This document shows positions 42,591-51,155 of a stretch of 64,000 nucleotides of DNA, piece by piece. This DNA is from Mitsuaria sp. GD03876 (GTDB taxonomy: Bacteria; Pseudomonadota; Gammaproteobacteria; Burkholderiales; Burkholderiaceae_C), in contig NZ_JAOCCU010000006.1 in assembly GCF_029840635.1 (NCBI RefSeq), forward strand, positions 1-64,000, in the 5' to 3' direction. Positions within the stretch are counted from its first letter, which is position 1; every line of letters starts with the position of its first letter. The position numbers and the translations under genes were made by a program. The notes beneath the pieces are model-generated. The model saw only the letters and a list, made by a program, of their open reading frames with translations, was not told the origin of the DNA and searched no databases.

Positions 42591-44471
42591 ATGAAGACTT
42601 CCGCCCCTGCCCGCCGGATGCCCACCACCCGCCGCGCCGTCCTGGTGATGGCCGCCGTCGCCGGCGCGGCGCTCGCCGTGTCGCCGGGCCTGCGCGCCGC
42701 CGACGCCGCCGGCGCGGCGCCGAAGACGACCGTGTCGATCCGCCTGCCGGCCGATCCGCTGCAGGTGCAGATCAACCAGGTGGCGCTGGAACGCGTCGGG
42801 CCGAAGAAGGCGATCGTCGAATCCACCGGCGCCGCCGAGACCGGCCGCTATCGCGTGCTCGCCGACGGCAAGGTGGTCGCGCAGGGCGAGCTGGCGGCGC
42901 TGCCGGCGTTCTCGGCCTGGGGAGAGGGCCGGCGTTACTTCGAGGTGGACTTCTCGTCGCTGCAGCGGCCCGGCGTCTACCGCGTCGAGGCCACGGTCGG
43001 CGGCAAGCGCGTGCTGTCGCCGGCGGTGCGGGTGCGCGATCGCGCGCTGTTCACGACGATCGCCGACAAGACGCTGGACTACTTCCATCGCGGCCGCCAC
43101 ACCGGCGCCGGCGACCGCTCGATCCGCATCTTCGAGACCGACCGCCGCGTCGACGTGCACGGCGGCTGGAAGGATGCCGGCGGCGACACCGGCAAGTACC
43201 TGTCGCACCTGGGCTACGCGAACCACTTCAACCCGCAGCAGACCTCGATGGTGGCGTGGGTGCTGGCCTACACCGCGCAGACCGCGCCCGCGCTGTACCG
43301 CCGCGCGGGCCTGGAGCGGCGCGCCCAGGACGAGGCCTTCTGGGGCGCGGACTACCTGCACCGGATCCTCGATGCCGAGGGCTACTTCTACACGACCGTC
43401 TTCGACAAGTGGGGCACCGACGGCGCGGAGCGCATGGTCGTCGGCTACGAGGGCGAGGACGGCAAGTACACGACGCTGTACCGCTCGGCCTACCGCGCCG
43501 GCGGCGGCCTGGCGATCGCGGCGCTGGCGCGCGCGTCGATGCTGGCGAAGCAGTCTGGCCGTCATGGCGAAGTCGATGGCGCGACCTACCTGGCCGATGC
43601 GATCCGCGCGTTCGACCACCTGCAGAAGTTCAACGCGCAGTACGGCGCGGACAAGACCGAGAACCTCATCGACGACTACGCCGCGCTGATGGCCGCGGTC
43701 GACCTGTTCGAGGCGACGCGCGAACCGCGCTTCCTCGAGGCGGCGCGCGATCGCGCCGATCGGCTGCAGGCGCGGCAGGCGGCCGACGGCAACTTCATCA
43801 GCGACGGCCAGTCGCGTCCGTACTACCACGCGGTCGAAGCGGGCTTCCCGGCGCTGAGCCTGAGCCGCTACCTGACGGTCGAGACCGACGGGGCGCGACG
43901 CACCCGCGCCGGCGCCGCGATCAAGTCGGCGCTCGAGCGCGAGCTCGCGATCACGCGCCGCGTGAGCAATCCCTTCGAGTACGCGCGCCAGTCGTTCCAG
44001 CTCGCGCCGGAGGGCAAGGCCACCGGGCCGGTGCGGGAGGGCTTCTTCATCCCGCACAAGAACGAGACCGGCTACTGGTGGCAGGGCGAAAGCGCGCGGC
44101 TGGCCTCGCTGAGCGCGGCGATGGTGGTCGGCGGCCGGCTGGTCGCGCCGGCGAGCGACGCGGCCTTCGGCATCCCGGCCGACTGGGCCGGCTACGCGCA
44201 GAGCCAGATCGACTGGACGCTGGGTCGCAATCCCTACGCGATGTCGATGCTCTACGGCTTCGGCCGCCGCAATCCACCGGCGGTGCCGTCGAGCGCGGGC
44301 GACATGTTCGTGGGTGGCATCTCCAACGGGATCACCGGCGCGGCGGACAGCGACACGGGCGAGGGCATCGCCTTCGGGCCCGGACCGGACGACGCGCAAT
44401 GGCGCTGGGTCGAGCAGTGGATCCCGCACTCGGCGTGGATGCTGCTGGCGGCGACGGAGATGGCGCGCTGA
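42591..44471 (+). CDS. secreted GH9 glycoside hydrolase, candidate exo-beta-D-glucosaminidase
   Basis: Predicted 626 residues. The export signal has a twin-arginine flavour (PTTRRAVLVMAAVAGAALAV). An N-terminal Ig-like cellulase domain (about 48-150) precedes the (alpha/alpha)6 GH9 barrel. The nucleophile-side Asp pair is in GGWKDAGGD (D195 and D199); the likely general-acid Glu is in WRWVEQWIPHSA near the end. GH9 is best known for cellulases, but a branch in Vibrio and relatives degrades chito-oligosaccharides as exo-glucosaminidase, and location beside a chitosanase and aminosugar uptake genes points to that branch. The start at 42591 (after GGAG) is preferred over 42573. Confidence 0.85.
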   Translation: MKTSAPARRMPTTRRAVLVMAAVAGAALAVSPGLRAADAAGAAPKTTVSIRLPADPLQVQINQVALERVGPKKAIVESTGAAETGRYRVLADGKVVAQGELAALPAFSAWGEGRRYFEVDFSSLQRPGVYRVEATVGGKRVLSPAVRVRDRALFTTIADKTLDYFHRGRHTGAGDRSIRIFETDRRVDVHGGWKDAGGDTGKYLSHLGYANHFNPQQTSMVAWVLAYTAQTAPALYRRAGLERRAQDEAFWGADYLHRILDAEGYFYTTVFDKWGTDGAERMVVGYEGEDGKYTTLYRSAYRAGGGLAIAALARASMLAKQSGRHGEVDGATYLADAIRAFDHLQKFNAQYGADKTENLIDDYAALMAAVDLFEATREPRFLEAARDRADRLQARQAADGNFISDGQSRPYYHAVEAGFPALSLSRYLTVETDGARRTRAGAAIKSALERELAITRRVSNPFEYARQSFQLAPEGKATGPVREGFFIPHKNETGYWWQGESARLASLSAAMVVGGRLVAPASDAAFGIPADWAGYAQSQIDWTLGRNPYAMSMLYGFGRRNPPAVPSSAGDMFVGGISNGITGAADSDTGEGIAFGPGPDDAQWRWVEQWIPHSAWMLLAATEMAR

Positions 44472-44549
44472 CGGATCGCGGACGAGTCGCTGCCGACCGC
44501 TGATGGATCGCTGACGGCGCGAGGAGGCAGCGCTGGTGCGGGATCGGTC

Positions 44550-46040
44550 TCAGCGATTGGCGGCTGCGTCCGTCGACGCGCCGTCGCAGCGCACGCCGGC
44601 CACGCCGAGCGAGCGCGCCGCCGCGCAGGCGTTGATCGCGCCGGAGGCGCTCATCGAGCCCATCAGCGCCTGCCGGAGCCGCTGCGCGTCGGCGCCCGGC
44701 ACGGCGGCGCGCAGCAGCGCGATCACGCCGGTCGCATGCGCCGCGGCGAGCGAGCTGCCGGTGTCGACGTCGTAGCCGCCGCCCGGCACCGTCGTCAGCA
44801 CCGCGCGGCCGGGCGCGGCGAGCCAGTCCGCGTGGTCCGGCGCATCCCCGGCGCTGGCGACGACGATCGCGCCGGGCACCTCGCTCGGAAAGCCCTTGCC
44901 GAGACGGCCCGGCGGTGCCGCGGCGACCAGCACCGCGCCGCGCGACTGCGCATGGCGCGCGAGCTTGGTCAGCAGCGGATCGCTCGGTCCGCCCAGGCTC
45001 AGGTTGATCACGTCCGCGCCGTCGGCGATCGCGGCGCCCAGCGCCTGCGCCAGCGTGAACGAGTTGCAGCGCGCCGGCGCCGGGCCCGCGCCATCCGCGC
45101 GCGCGGCGTCGGACCAGCAGGCGCGGTAGCTCGTGACGGCGGCGCCGGGCGCGACGCCGACGATGCCTTGCCGGTTGTTCACGCGCGCGGCGATCAGGCC
45201 GGCCACCTCGGTGCCGTGGCGTTCCGGCACCGCGTCGACCAGCGCGCCGCCGCCGGCGACGTAGTCGCGCTGGCCGGACAACTGGCCCGCGAGGTCGGGA
45301 TGACTCGCGTCGACGCCGGTGTCGATGACGGCGACCTTCACCCGGGCGCCGGTGCTGACCTGCTGCAGCGCCGCCGTCGACATCTGCTGGAAGCCCTTCT
45401 GCAGGCCGAAGTAGGGATCGTTGTAGAGCGCCTGCGTCGGCTCGGGCGCGGCGGCGGCCGCCGGCGAAGTCATCGATGAAGGCGACTGTGACTGCGATTG
45501 CGATTGCGACGACGCGCTGGGCACCGCGCGCGCCGCGGGCGGCGCAGACGGGTCACCGAGCGTCTCGAATTCGTTGAGCGGCTGAGCGAGCTTCACGCGC
45601 TCGTCCTGGCGCAGCCGCGCCAGCACCGCGTCGGCATCGGCGCCCTCCGCCAGCGCGTACAGCATGCAGCGCAGGTTCAGCGGCGCGATCGTCCACGCGG
45701 CCTGCTCGCGCAGGCCGTACTCGCGCGCGACGGCCTCGGAGATCGCCTCGGCCCGCGCGCTGCCGGCGTAGCCCACCATGCGGCGGTAGTCGCCGCGCGG
45801 GGAGCCGCCCGCGCCGGGCAGCGGCTCGCCGCGGTCCTCGACGGCGAGGATGACGTAACGGCCGTCCGGGGACAGCATCGTCGATGCCGATGCCGTCGTC
45901 GACAGCGAGGCCGACGTTGTTACCTCCGTTGACGAGGCCGGGACGCTCGTCTCCTCGGCCCGCGCGGGAGCGCCGATCGTCAGCAGCGCGACGAGCGCCG
46001 CGCCGGCCACGCCGGCGACTCGCGCGATCCAGGACGCCAT
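44550..46040 (-). CDS. subtilisin-like (S8) serine protease, exported
   Basis: Predicted 496 residues with a signal peptide (cleavage near ARAEE) and a pro-region (about 30-200) ending in an SQSQSQSQS run. The triad Asp240 (VAVIDTGVD), His275 (ERHGTEVAG) and Ser430 (TGSSLAAAH) is intact. The oxyanion-hole Asn, normally in an 'AAGN' block, is absent: the equivalent stretch reads LVAAAPPGRL. GSSLAAAH also departs from the usual GTSMAAPH. It is the last gene of the ECF sigma/anti-sigma operon, 3 bp after the anti-sigma stop, so it is probably that system's target or part of its signal cascade. Reduced activity is possible. Confidence 0.85.
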   Translation of the reverse strand: MASWIARVAGVAGAALVALLTIGAPARAEETSVPASSTEVTTSASLSTTASASTMLSPDGRYVILAVEDRGEPLPGAGGSPRGDYRRMVGYAGSARAEAISEAVAREYGLREQAAWTIAPLNLRCMLYALAEGADADAVLARLRQDERVKLAQPLNEFETLGDPSAPPAARAVPSASSQSQSQSQSPSSMTSPAAAAAPEPTQALYNDPYFGLQKGFQQMSTAALQQVSTGARVKVAVIDTGVDASHPDLAGQLSGQRDYVAGGGALVDAVPERHGTEVAGLIAARVNNRQGIVGVAPGAAVTSYRACWSDAARADGAGPAPARCNSFTLAQALGAAIADGADVINLSLGGPSDPLLTKLARHAQSRGAVLVAAAPPGRLGKGFPSEVPGAIVVASAGDAPDHADWLAAPGRAVLTTVPGGGYDVDTGSSLAAAHATGVIALLRAAVPGADAQRLRQALMGSMSASGAINACAAARSLGVAGVRCDGASTDAAANR

Positions 46041-46043
46041 CGT

Positions 46044-46772
46044 TCAGCGTCCCAGCGCCGCGGCGCCCACCGGCTCGGCCAGCAGCACGCCGGGCTCCGC
46101 CCGCAGCCGCTCGACCATCCCCGGCACCGCCTGCGGCGCGGCCGGCTGCACCGGCGCCAGCAGCAGGCTGCTCGCGTCCTCGTCGGCGCCGACGATGCGC
46201 AGCCCGTGATGCGTCAGCACCTGCCGCAGCCGCGCCATGTCGACACGCTCCTCCGGCACCAGGCGCACCACCGCGCCGGCGGGCAGCGCGGCGCCCTGGC
46301 TCAAGGTGACGTAGTCCGCCGGCGGCCGGGCGTCCTGCCAGACGCGCAGTCCCAGCACGCACAGCGCGACCGCCTGGACCGCGACCGCCGCGGTCAGCCA
46401 GCGCGTCGCGCGCGGCCCGCCGTCGTTGACCGCCGCGCCGCGCGCGCCTTCGGCCGGCAGCGTCGGGCCCGCCTCCCGGTCGCGTTCCCACAGCCGGTCG
46501 AGGCCGGCGCGGATCGCCGCCTCGTCCGCGACGGCGCCGGCCGGTTCCTGCATGCCGCCGTGGATGCGCCGCTGCAGTGCCAGCTCATCGCGGCAATGCG
46601 CGCAATGCGGGAGGTGGGCCTCGAGCGATCGCCGCTGTTCGGGCGTCGCCGTGCCGGCCACCACCCACGCGATCGCGTCCCACACCTGGCGGTGCTCGTT
46701 GGGGTGCCCGTGAGCGGGATCGGCGGCGTCGGGCCGGTCGGATCGGTCGGGGGGAGCGTCTCGGGAAGTCAT
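46044..46772 (-). CDS. anti-sigma factor, zinc-finger type
   Basis: Predicted 242 residues. The N-terminal part has a putative zinc-binding anti-sigma pattern (HRQVWDAIAWVVAGTATPEQ, LEAHLPHCAHCRDEL; the H-x3-C-x2-C arrangement is HLPHCAHC). One membrane segment lies near residues 125-145 (RWLTAAVAVQAVALCVLGLRVW) and an extracytoplasmic domain follows, so it is a membrane-bound anti-sigma. The ATG overlaps the ECF sigma stop by 4 bases (ATGA). It should hold the sigma factor until an envelope signal triggers release. The neighbouring S8 protease may belong to the regulon or act on this protein. Confidence 0.85.
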   Translation of the reverse strand: MTSRDAPPDRSDRPDAADPAHGHPNEHRQVWDAIAWVVAGTATPEQRRSLEAHLPHCAHCRDELALQRRIHGGMQEPAGAVADEAAIRAGLDRLWERDREAGPTLPAEGARGAAVNDGGPRATRWLTAAVAVQAVALCVLGLRVWQDARPPADYVTLSQGAALPAGAVVRLVPEERVDMARLRQVLTHHGLRIVGADEDASSLLLAPVQPAAPQAVPGMVERLRAEPGVLLAEPVGAAALGR

Positions 46773-47392
46773 CGGATCGGTCCTTCGGTGCCGCTGGCCG
46801 GGCGGCTCTCGCCGCCCAGCTCGGGCAGCACGTTGCGCAGCCGGACGCGCGCATGGAACATGCGGGCCTTCACCGTGCCGGTGGCGCAATTCATGATGCG
46901 GGCGATGTCCTCGCAGGTCTCGCCCAGGAAATAAGCCAGCTCCAGCGTCACCCGCTGTTCCACCGGCAGCGCCGCCAGCCCCCGCGCCACCCAGTCCCGC
47001 AGCTCGCGGTCGGCGGCCTCGTTGACCGCCGGCTCGGCCAGCGCCAGCTCCGCCTCCTGCACCGCGGAGGCATTGATCTCCTGCGCCGTCACCCCGTCGC
47101 GCAGCGCCTTGAGCATGCAGCGGTAGGCGATGCCATGGATCCAGGTCGAGACCCGCGACTCGCCGCGGAAATTGCCCGCGGTCCGCCACACGATCCACAA
47201 CGCGTCGTTGACGACCTCCTCGGCCAGGTCGGGCCGGCCGCAGCAGCGCAGCACGAAGCGCGCGAGCCGCGGCTGGCAATGCCGGTACAGCTGCTCGAAG
47301 CTCGCCCGGTCGCCGGCCGCGGCGGCCTGCAACCAGGCACGCAGACGCGACTCGACGGCCGTGTCCGCCTCATTCGGAACAGGTTGAAACAT
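46769..47392 (-). CDS. ECF-family RNA polymerase sigma factor
   Basis: Predicted 207 residues. Sigma2 (LYRHCQPRLARFVLRCCG, EVVNDALWIVWRTAGNFRGE, STWIHGIAYRCMLKALRD) and sigma4 (GLAALPVEQRVTLELAYFLG, YFLGETCEDIARIMNCATGT, VKARMFHARVRLRNVL) are complete. The start at 47392 is the natural family start; longer frames upstream carry only low-complexity sequence. It begins a three-gene operon with its anti-sigma and an S8 protease. The divergent TorF porin gene starts 53 bp away. An ECF target promoter motif is not obvious here. Confidence 0.9.
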   Translation of the reverse strand: MFQPVPNEADTAVESRLRAWLQAAAAGDRASFEQLYRHCQPRLARFVLRCCGRPDLAEEVVNDALWIVWRTAGNFRGESRVSTWIHGIAYRCMLKALRDGVTAQEINASAVQEAELALAEPAVNEAADRELRDWVARGLAALPVEQRVTLELAYFLGETCEDIARIMNCATGTVKARMFHARVRLRNVLPELGGESRPASGTEGPIR

Positions 47393-47444
47393 GGGCGACT
47401 GATTTCTGCAGAAGTGTCTCTCATGGGTGCCACAATCCGCGCCG

Positions 47445-48230
47445 ATGGTTGCCGAGCCCCTCGAAAAAGACGCCAGCGCGCCCGGGATCCGGGGGCCGGC
47501 GGGGGCACGGCAAGGGCCGGCGCGGGCGATGGCCGCGGGCCTCGCCCTCGCGGCGGCCGGGATGGCCGCCCCGTCCGCGGCCGGTGCACAAACCTGGGGC
47601 GGCACGCTGACCGCGGTGACGGAACGCGTCTCCCGCGGCATCAGCCTCAGCGGCGACCACCCCGGCGCCACCGCCGACCTCTACTACCGCGACGACCGCA
47701 ACTGGAGCCTCGGGCTCGGCCTGGGCACGATGCGCGCCGCCTACGGCGCGACGACCGAGGTCATCCTCTCCGGCACGCGCTGGTGGCAGCTCGACGACCG
47801 CCGCACCGTCATGGTGTCCGCCGCGCATTACGCCTATGCCGGCGGCGCCGCCTCGGACCGGCTGCGCTACAGCGAGGTGTCGGCCGGCGGCACCTGGGAC
47901 ATGGCCCGATGGGGCCAGTGGAGCGGCACGCTGTCGGTGTCGCCGGACCTGTCGTCCAGCAACGCGTGGGGCTACCTCGGCCATCGCGGCGCGACCCTGG
48001 TCGAGCTGACCTGGCATCGCCGCCTCGTCGGACCGGTGGCGGCCGACCTCGGCTGGGGCCTGGTCGACCCGTGGGCTCGCGGCAGCGGCGCCTACCGCTT
48101 CGCCAACGCGGGCCTCAGCGTCAGCGTCGGGGACTGGCGCTTCTCGGTCACGCGGCTCTACAGCTCGGTGCCGCGCGGCAACGACGACGCGCTGCAACGC
48201 TGGGTCGGCGGCGTGGCCTGGTCCTTCTGA
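47445..48230 (+). CDS. TorF-family putative porin
   Basis: Predicted 261 residues from ATG 47445 (GTG at 47427 is also possible). An N-terminal signal ends near AGAQT. TLTAVTERVSRGISLSG and the alternating aromatic strands to the terminal WVGGVAWSF fit TorF-type outer-membrane beta-barrels (about 250 residues). Substrate unknown. It is divergent from the ECF sigma gene and runs convergently into dsbD with 12 bp between stops. Confidence 0.75.
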   Translation: MVAEPLEKDASAPGIRGPAGARQGPARAMAAGLALAAAGMAAPSAAGAQTWGGTLTAVTERVSRGISLSGDHPGATADLYYRDDRNWSLGLGLGTMRAAYGATTEVILSGTRWWQLDDRRTVMVSAAHYAYAGGAASDRLRYSEVSAGGTWDMARWGQWSGTLSVSPDLSSSNAWGYLGHRGATLVELTWHRRLVGPVAADLGWGLVDPWARGSGAYRFANAGLSVSVGDWRFSVTRLYSSVPRGNDDALQRWVGGVAWSF

Positions 48231-48242
48231 TCCGCCTGGCGC

Positions 48243-50219
48243 TCAGAGCGCCGCGCGGTCCAGGCGCGCCGCGAATTCCTCCGCCGGCAGGAACCCGATC
48301 GTGCGCGCCGCCGGCAGCTCGCGGCCGCTCGCGTCGAAGAACAGGATGCCCGGCGGGCCAAACAGCTGGAAGCGCTTGAGCAGCGCCTTGGCCTCGGCGC
48401 TGTTGGCGGTGACGTCGGCCTGCAGCAGCCGCGCCTGGCGCAGCCGCGCGGCGATCGCGGGATCGGCGAAGGTCAGGTGCTCCATCTCCTTGCAGGCGAC
48501 GCACCAGTCGGCGTAGAAATCCAGCATCACCGGCCGGTCCGTGGCCGCGAGCGCCGCGTCCAGCTGCGCGAGCGTGGTGATGCGCTCGAACGCGGGCGCG
48601 GTGGCGGGACGCGAGGCGGCCTCGGCGCTGGCCATCGGCAGGTCCGCGCCGGCGCCGCGCGCCAGGTGGCGCAGCGGCATCAGCACGCTGTCGCCGCCGG
48701 ACAGCGCCCCGCCGATCATCGCGACCGACCACAGCGCCACCAGCGCGCCGCCGGCCTTGAGCAGGCGCGGGCGGCCGGATTCGAAGGCGCCCAGGCAGAT
48801 CGCGGCGACCAGCGCGGCGGCGCCGATCAGGAACATCAGCACGCCGGTCGGCAGCACCGGCGAGACCAGCCACAGCGCCACCGCGATCAGCACCAGGCCG
48901 AAGAAGGTCTTGACGTGCTCCATCCAGCGGCCGGCGCGCGGCAGCAGCGTGCCGGCGGACAGGCCCAGCAGCAGCAGCGGCACGCTCATGCCGCAGGCCA
49001 GCGCGAACAGCGCGGAGCCGCCCAGCACCACGTCGCGGGTCTGGCTGATGTAGACCAGCGCGCCGGCCAGCGGCGCGGCCACGCAAGGACCGACCAGCAG
49101 CGCCGACAGGCCGCCCATCAGGAACACGCCCACATGGCGGCCGCCCTTCAGGCGGTTGGAGGCGTTGTTGACGCGCTCCTGGATGAAACCGGGCATCTGG
49201 AATTCCCAGACGCCGAACATCGACAGCGCGAGCGTGGACAGCAGCAGCGCGAAGGCGCCCAGCACCCAGGGGTTCTGCAACGCCGCGGCGAAACCCGCGC
49301 CGAGCAGGCCGGCGACGATGCCCGCGGCGGTGTAGACCGTCGCCATGCCCATCGAGTACGCCAGCGCCAGCGTGAAGCCGCGCGAGCGCGAGACCGGTGC
49401 GCCCTGGCCCACGATGATCGACGACAGGATCGGGAGCATCGGCAGCACGCAGGGCGTGAAGGACAGCAGCAGGCCGCCGAGCAGGAACATGCCCAGCACG
49501 CGCAGCAGGTTGCCGGACTGGAGCGCGGCGGCGCTGCGGTCGACCGGGGCGGCGTCGGTGGCGGTGGCGGTGGAGGGGGCGGCGGAGGCGGCCGTCGTCG
49601 AGCTTGTCGTCGCGGCCGTGGCCGATGTGCTCGACGACCCCGATGCCGGCGCGGCCCTCGAGCCCGTGGCCGCCGTCGCCGCGGCTTTCGGCGCCTCGTC
49701 GATCGGCGCGGACAGCGCGTCCGGTTGCGCTTCCCATCGCGCCTTCAGCAGACCGTCGCCGCCGCGTTCCAGGTGCACCAGCGCCTGCTGCGGCGGATAG
49801 CAGAGCCCGCGATCGGCGCAGCCCTGGTAGCGCACCGTCAGCGTCGCGGGCACCGGTCCGGCCGGCAGCGGCTGCACGACGCGGATCGCGCCGGCCCACA
49901 GCGTCATCGTCTTGTTGAAGTTCGGGTCGAACTCCGCCTTGCCGGCAGGCAACGACGGCGCGGGCAACGCCGCGCCGCCGGACTCGATGGCGAAGCGCTC
50001 GCGGTACAGGTGATAGCCGCGCGCGACGTCGAACGCGATGACCAGCGGCCCGGGCGTCCGAGCGCCGGGCGCGGCGTCCTCCAGGCGCGCCTGGCCGGCG
50101 AAGGCCTGCGCGGGGTCGAGGAAGGCGGGGTCGTCCGCGGCACGGGCCGCGCCCGGCGCGCCGATCGTCAGCGCGAGCGCGGTCGCGGCGCCGGCGAGGA
50201 AGGAGGCGAGGAGTCTCAT
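48243..50219 (-). CDS. dsbD: thiol:disulfide interchange protein DsbD
   Basis: Predicted 658 residues with three domains. After a signal peptide the N-terminal DsbDalpha domain carries the Cys pair of GCADRGLCYPP. The central membrane domain has eight segments with the redox cysteines FTPCVLP and VGPCVAAP. The C-terminal thioredoxin-like domain has WCVACK near residue 572. It relays electrons from cytoplasmic thioredoxin to periplasmic Dsb and cytochrome maturation proteins. The linker between domains 1 and 2 is long, Ser/Thr/Ala-rich. It is last in the MrtJ operon and overlaps apbE by 4 bases. The upstream fusion protein with cytochrome c and TlpA domains is a plausible client. Confidence 0.93.
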   Translation of the reverse strand: MRLLASFLAGAATALALTIGAPGAARAADDPAFLDPAQAFAGQARLEDAAPGARTPGPLVIAFDVARGYHLYRERFAIESGGAALPAPSLPAGKAEFDPNFNKTMTLWAGAIRVVQPLPAGPVPATLTVRYQGCADRGLCYPPQQALVHLERGGDGLLKARWEAQPDALSAPIDEAPKAAATAATGSRAAPASGSSSTSATAATTSSTTAASAAPSTATATDAAPVDRSAAALQSGNLLRVLGMFLLGGLLLSFTPCVLPMLPILSSIIVGQGAPVSRSRGFTLALAYSMGMATVYTAAGIVAGLLGAGFAAALQNPWVLGAFALLLSTLALSMFGVWEFQMPGFIQERVNNASNRLKGGRHVGVFLMGGLSALLVGPCVAAPLAGALVYISQTRDVVLGGSALFALACGMSVPLLLLGLSAGTLLPRAGRWMEHVKTFFGLVLIAVALWLVSPVLPTGVLMFLIGAAALVAAICLGAFESGRPRLLKAGGALVALWSVAMIGGALSGGDSVLMPLRHLARGAGADLPMASAEAASRPATAPAFERITTLAQLDAALAATDRPVMLDFYADWCVACKEMEHLTFADPAIAARLRQARLLQADVTANSAEAKALLKRFQLFGPPGILFFDASGRELPAARTIGFLPAEEFAARLDRAAL

Positions 50220-51142
50220 GGCGAAGGAGGAGGGTGGATCAATCGATCGAGGTCGTGCGTGCGGACCTGTCCGTCGGCGTCGACCAGCAGGAACCCGACG
50301 CCCGGCGTGCTCAGCCGCGACGGCGCGGACGCGCCGATCAGCATCGACATCGTGGCCAGCGCGCCGGCGGCGACGCACAACGGGGCCACGACGCTGACGG
50401 CCTGCCAGTGGCGGACCGGCTGGCCGGTGCGCGGATCGAGGATGTGGCAGCAGCGCCGGCCATCGGGGGCGATGAAGAAGCGTTCGTAGTCGCCGCTGGT
50501 GGCGAGCGCGCCTTCGCTCAAGGGGATGCGGGCGCAGACTTCGTCCTCGCGGCGCGGGTGCCGGACGGCGAAGACCCACGGCTGGTCGTCGGGACGCGGG
50601 CCGAGGACGCGCAGGTCGCCGCCGAGGTTCACGAAGCCATGCTTCAACCCGAGCGCCTGCAGCGCCGCGACCGCGCGGTCGGCGGCGTATTCCTTGCCGA
50701 TGCCGCCGAAGTCGATCTCCATGCCGCAGGCGGGCAGCGCGATCGCGCGGCCATCCCACTGCACGCGGTCCCAGCCGATGCGCGCGAGCACCACCGCCAG
50801 CGCGTCCGGCGAGGGCTCGCGCCCGGCCTTGAAGTCCCAGGCGCGGCGCAGGCAGCCGCTGGTGATGTCGAAGAGACCGTCGCTCTGGCGATGCAGCTCG
50901 GCGGCGAAGTCCAGCAGCTGCGCGGTCTCCGCGTCGACCGTCAGCCCGCCGCGACCGGCGCGCGTGTTGATCGCGGAGACGACGCTGTCCTCGCGGTAAC
51001 GCGAGTACTTCTGCTCGATGCGGCGGACCTCGGCCTCGACCGCGTCGAAGGCGTCCTCGGCGACCGCCGATGGCACGCCGCCGAGCACGACCTCGTTGGG
51101 CGAGGCCATCGCGGTGAAGGCGCGGCGGTGCACGGACCACAT
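50216..51142 (-). CDS. apbE: ApbE, FAD:protein FMN transferase
   Basis: Predicted 308 residues. The ApbE pattern is clear: EVRRIEQKYSRYREDSVVSA, SDGLFDITSGCLRRAWDFK, EIDFGGIGKEYAADRAV, HGFVNLGGDLRV, and the metal/flavin site ATSGDYERFF, DPRTGQPV and the conserved Ser/Thr-x-x-x-D near MLIGAS. It attaches FMN covalently to target proteins at the outer face of the inner membrane. No obvious signal peptide is seen. Which protein it modifies is not apparent; the DUF4266/DUF3570 and cytochrome-fusion gene products in this operon are candidates. Confidence 0.9.
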   Translation of the reverse strand: MWSVHRRAFTAMASPNEVVLGGVPSAVAEDAFDAVEAEVRRIEQKYSRYREDSVVSAINTRAGRGGLTVDAETAQLLDFAAELHRQSDGLFDITSGCLRRAWDFKAGREPSPDALAVVLARIGWDRVQWDGRAIALPACGMEIDFGGIGKEYAADRAVAALQALGLKHGFVNLGGDLRVLGPRPDDQPWVFAVRHPRREDEVCARIPLSEGALATSGDYERFFIAPDGRRCCHILDPRTGQPVRHWQAVSVVAPLCVAAGALATMSMLIGASAPSRLSTPGVGFLLVDADGQVRTHDLDRLIHPPPSP

Positions 51143-51155
51143 GGCGGACGACGCG

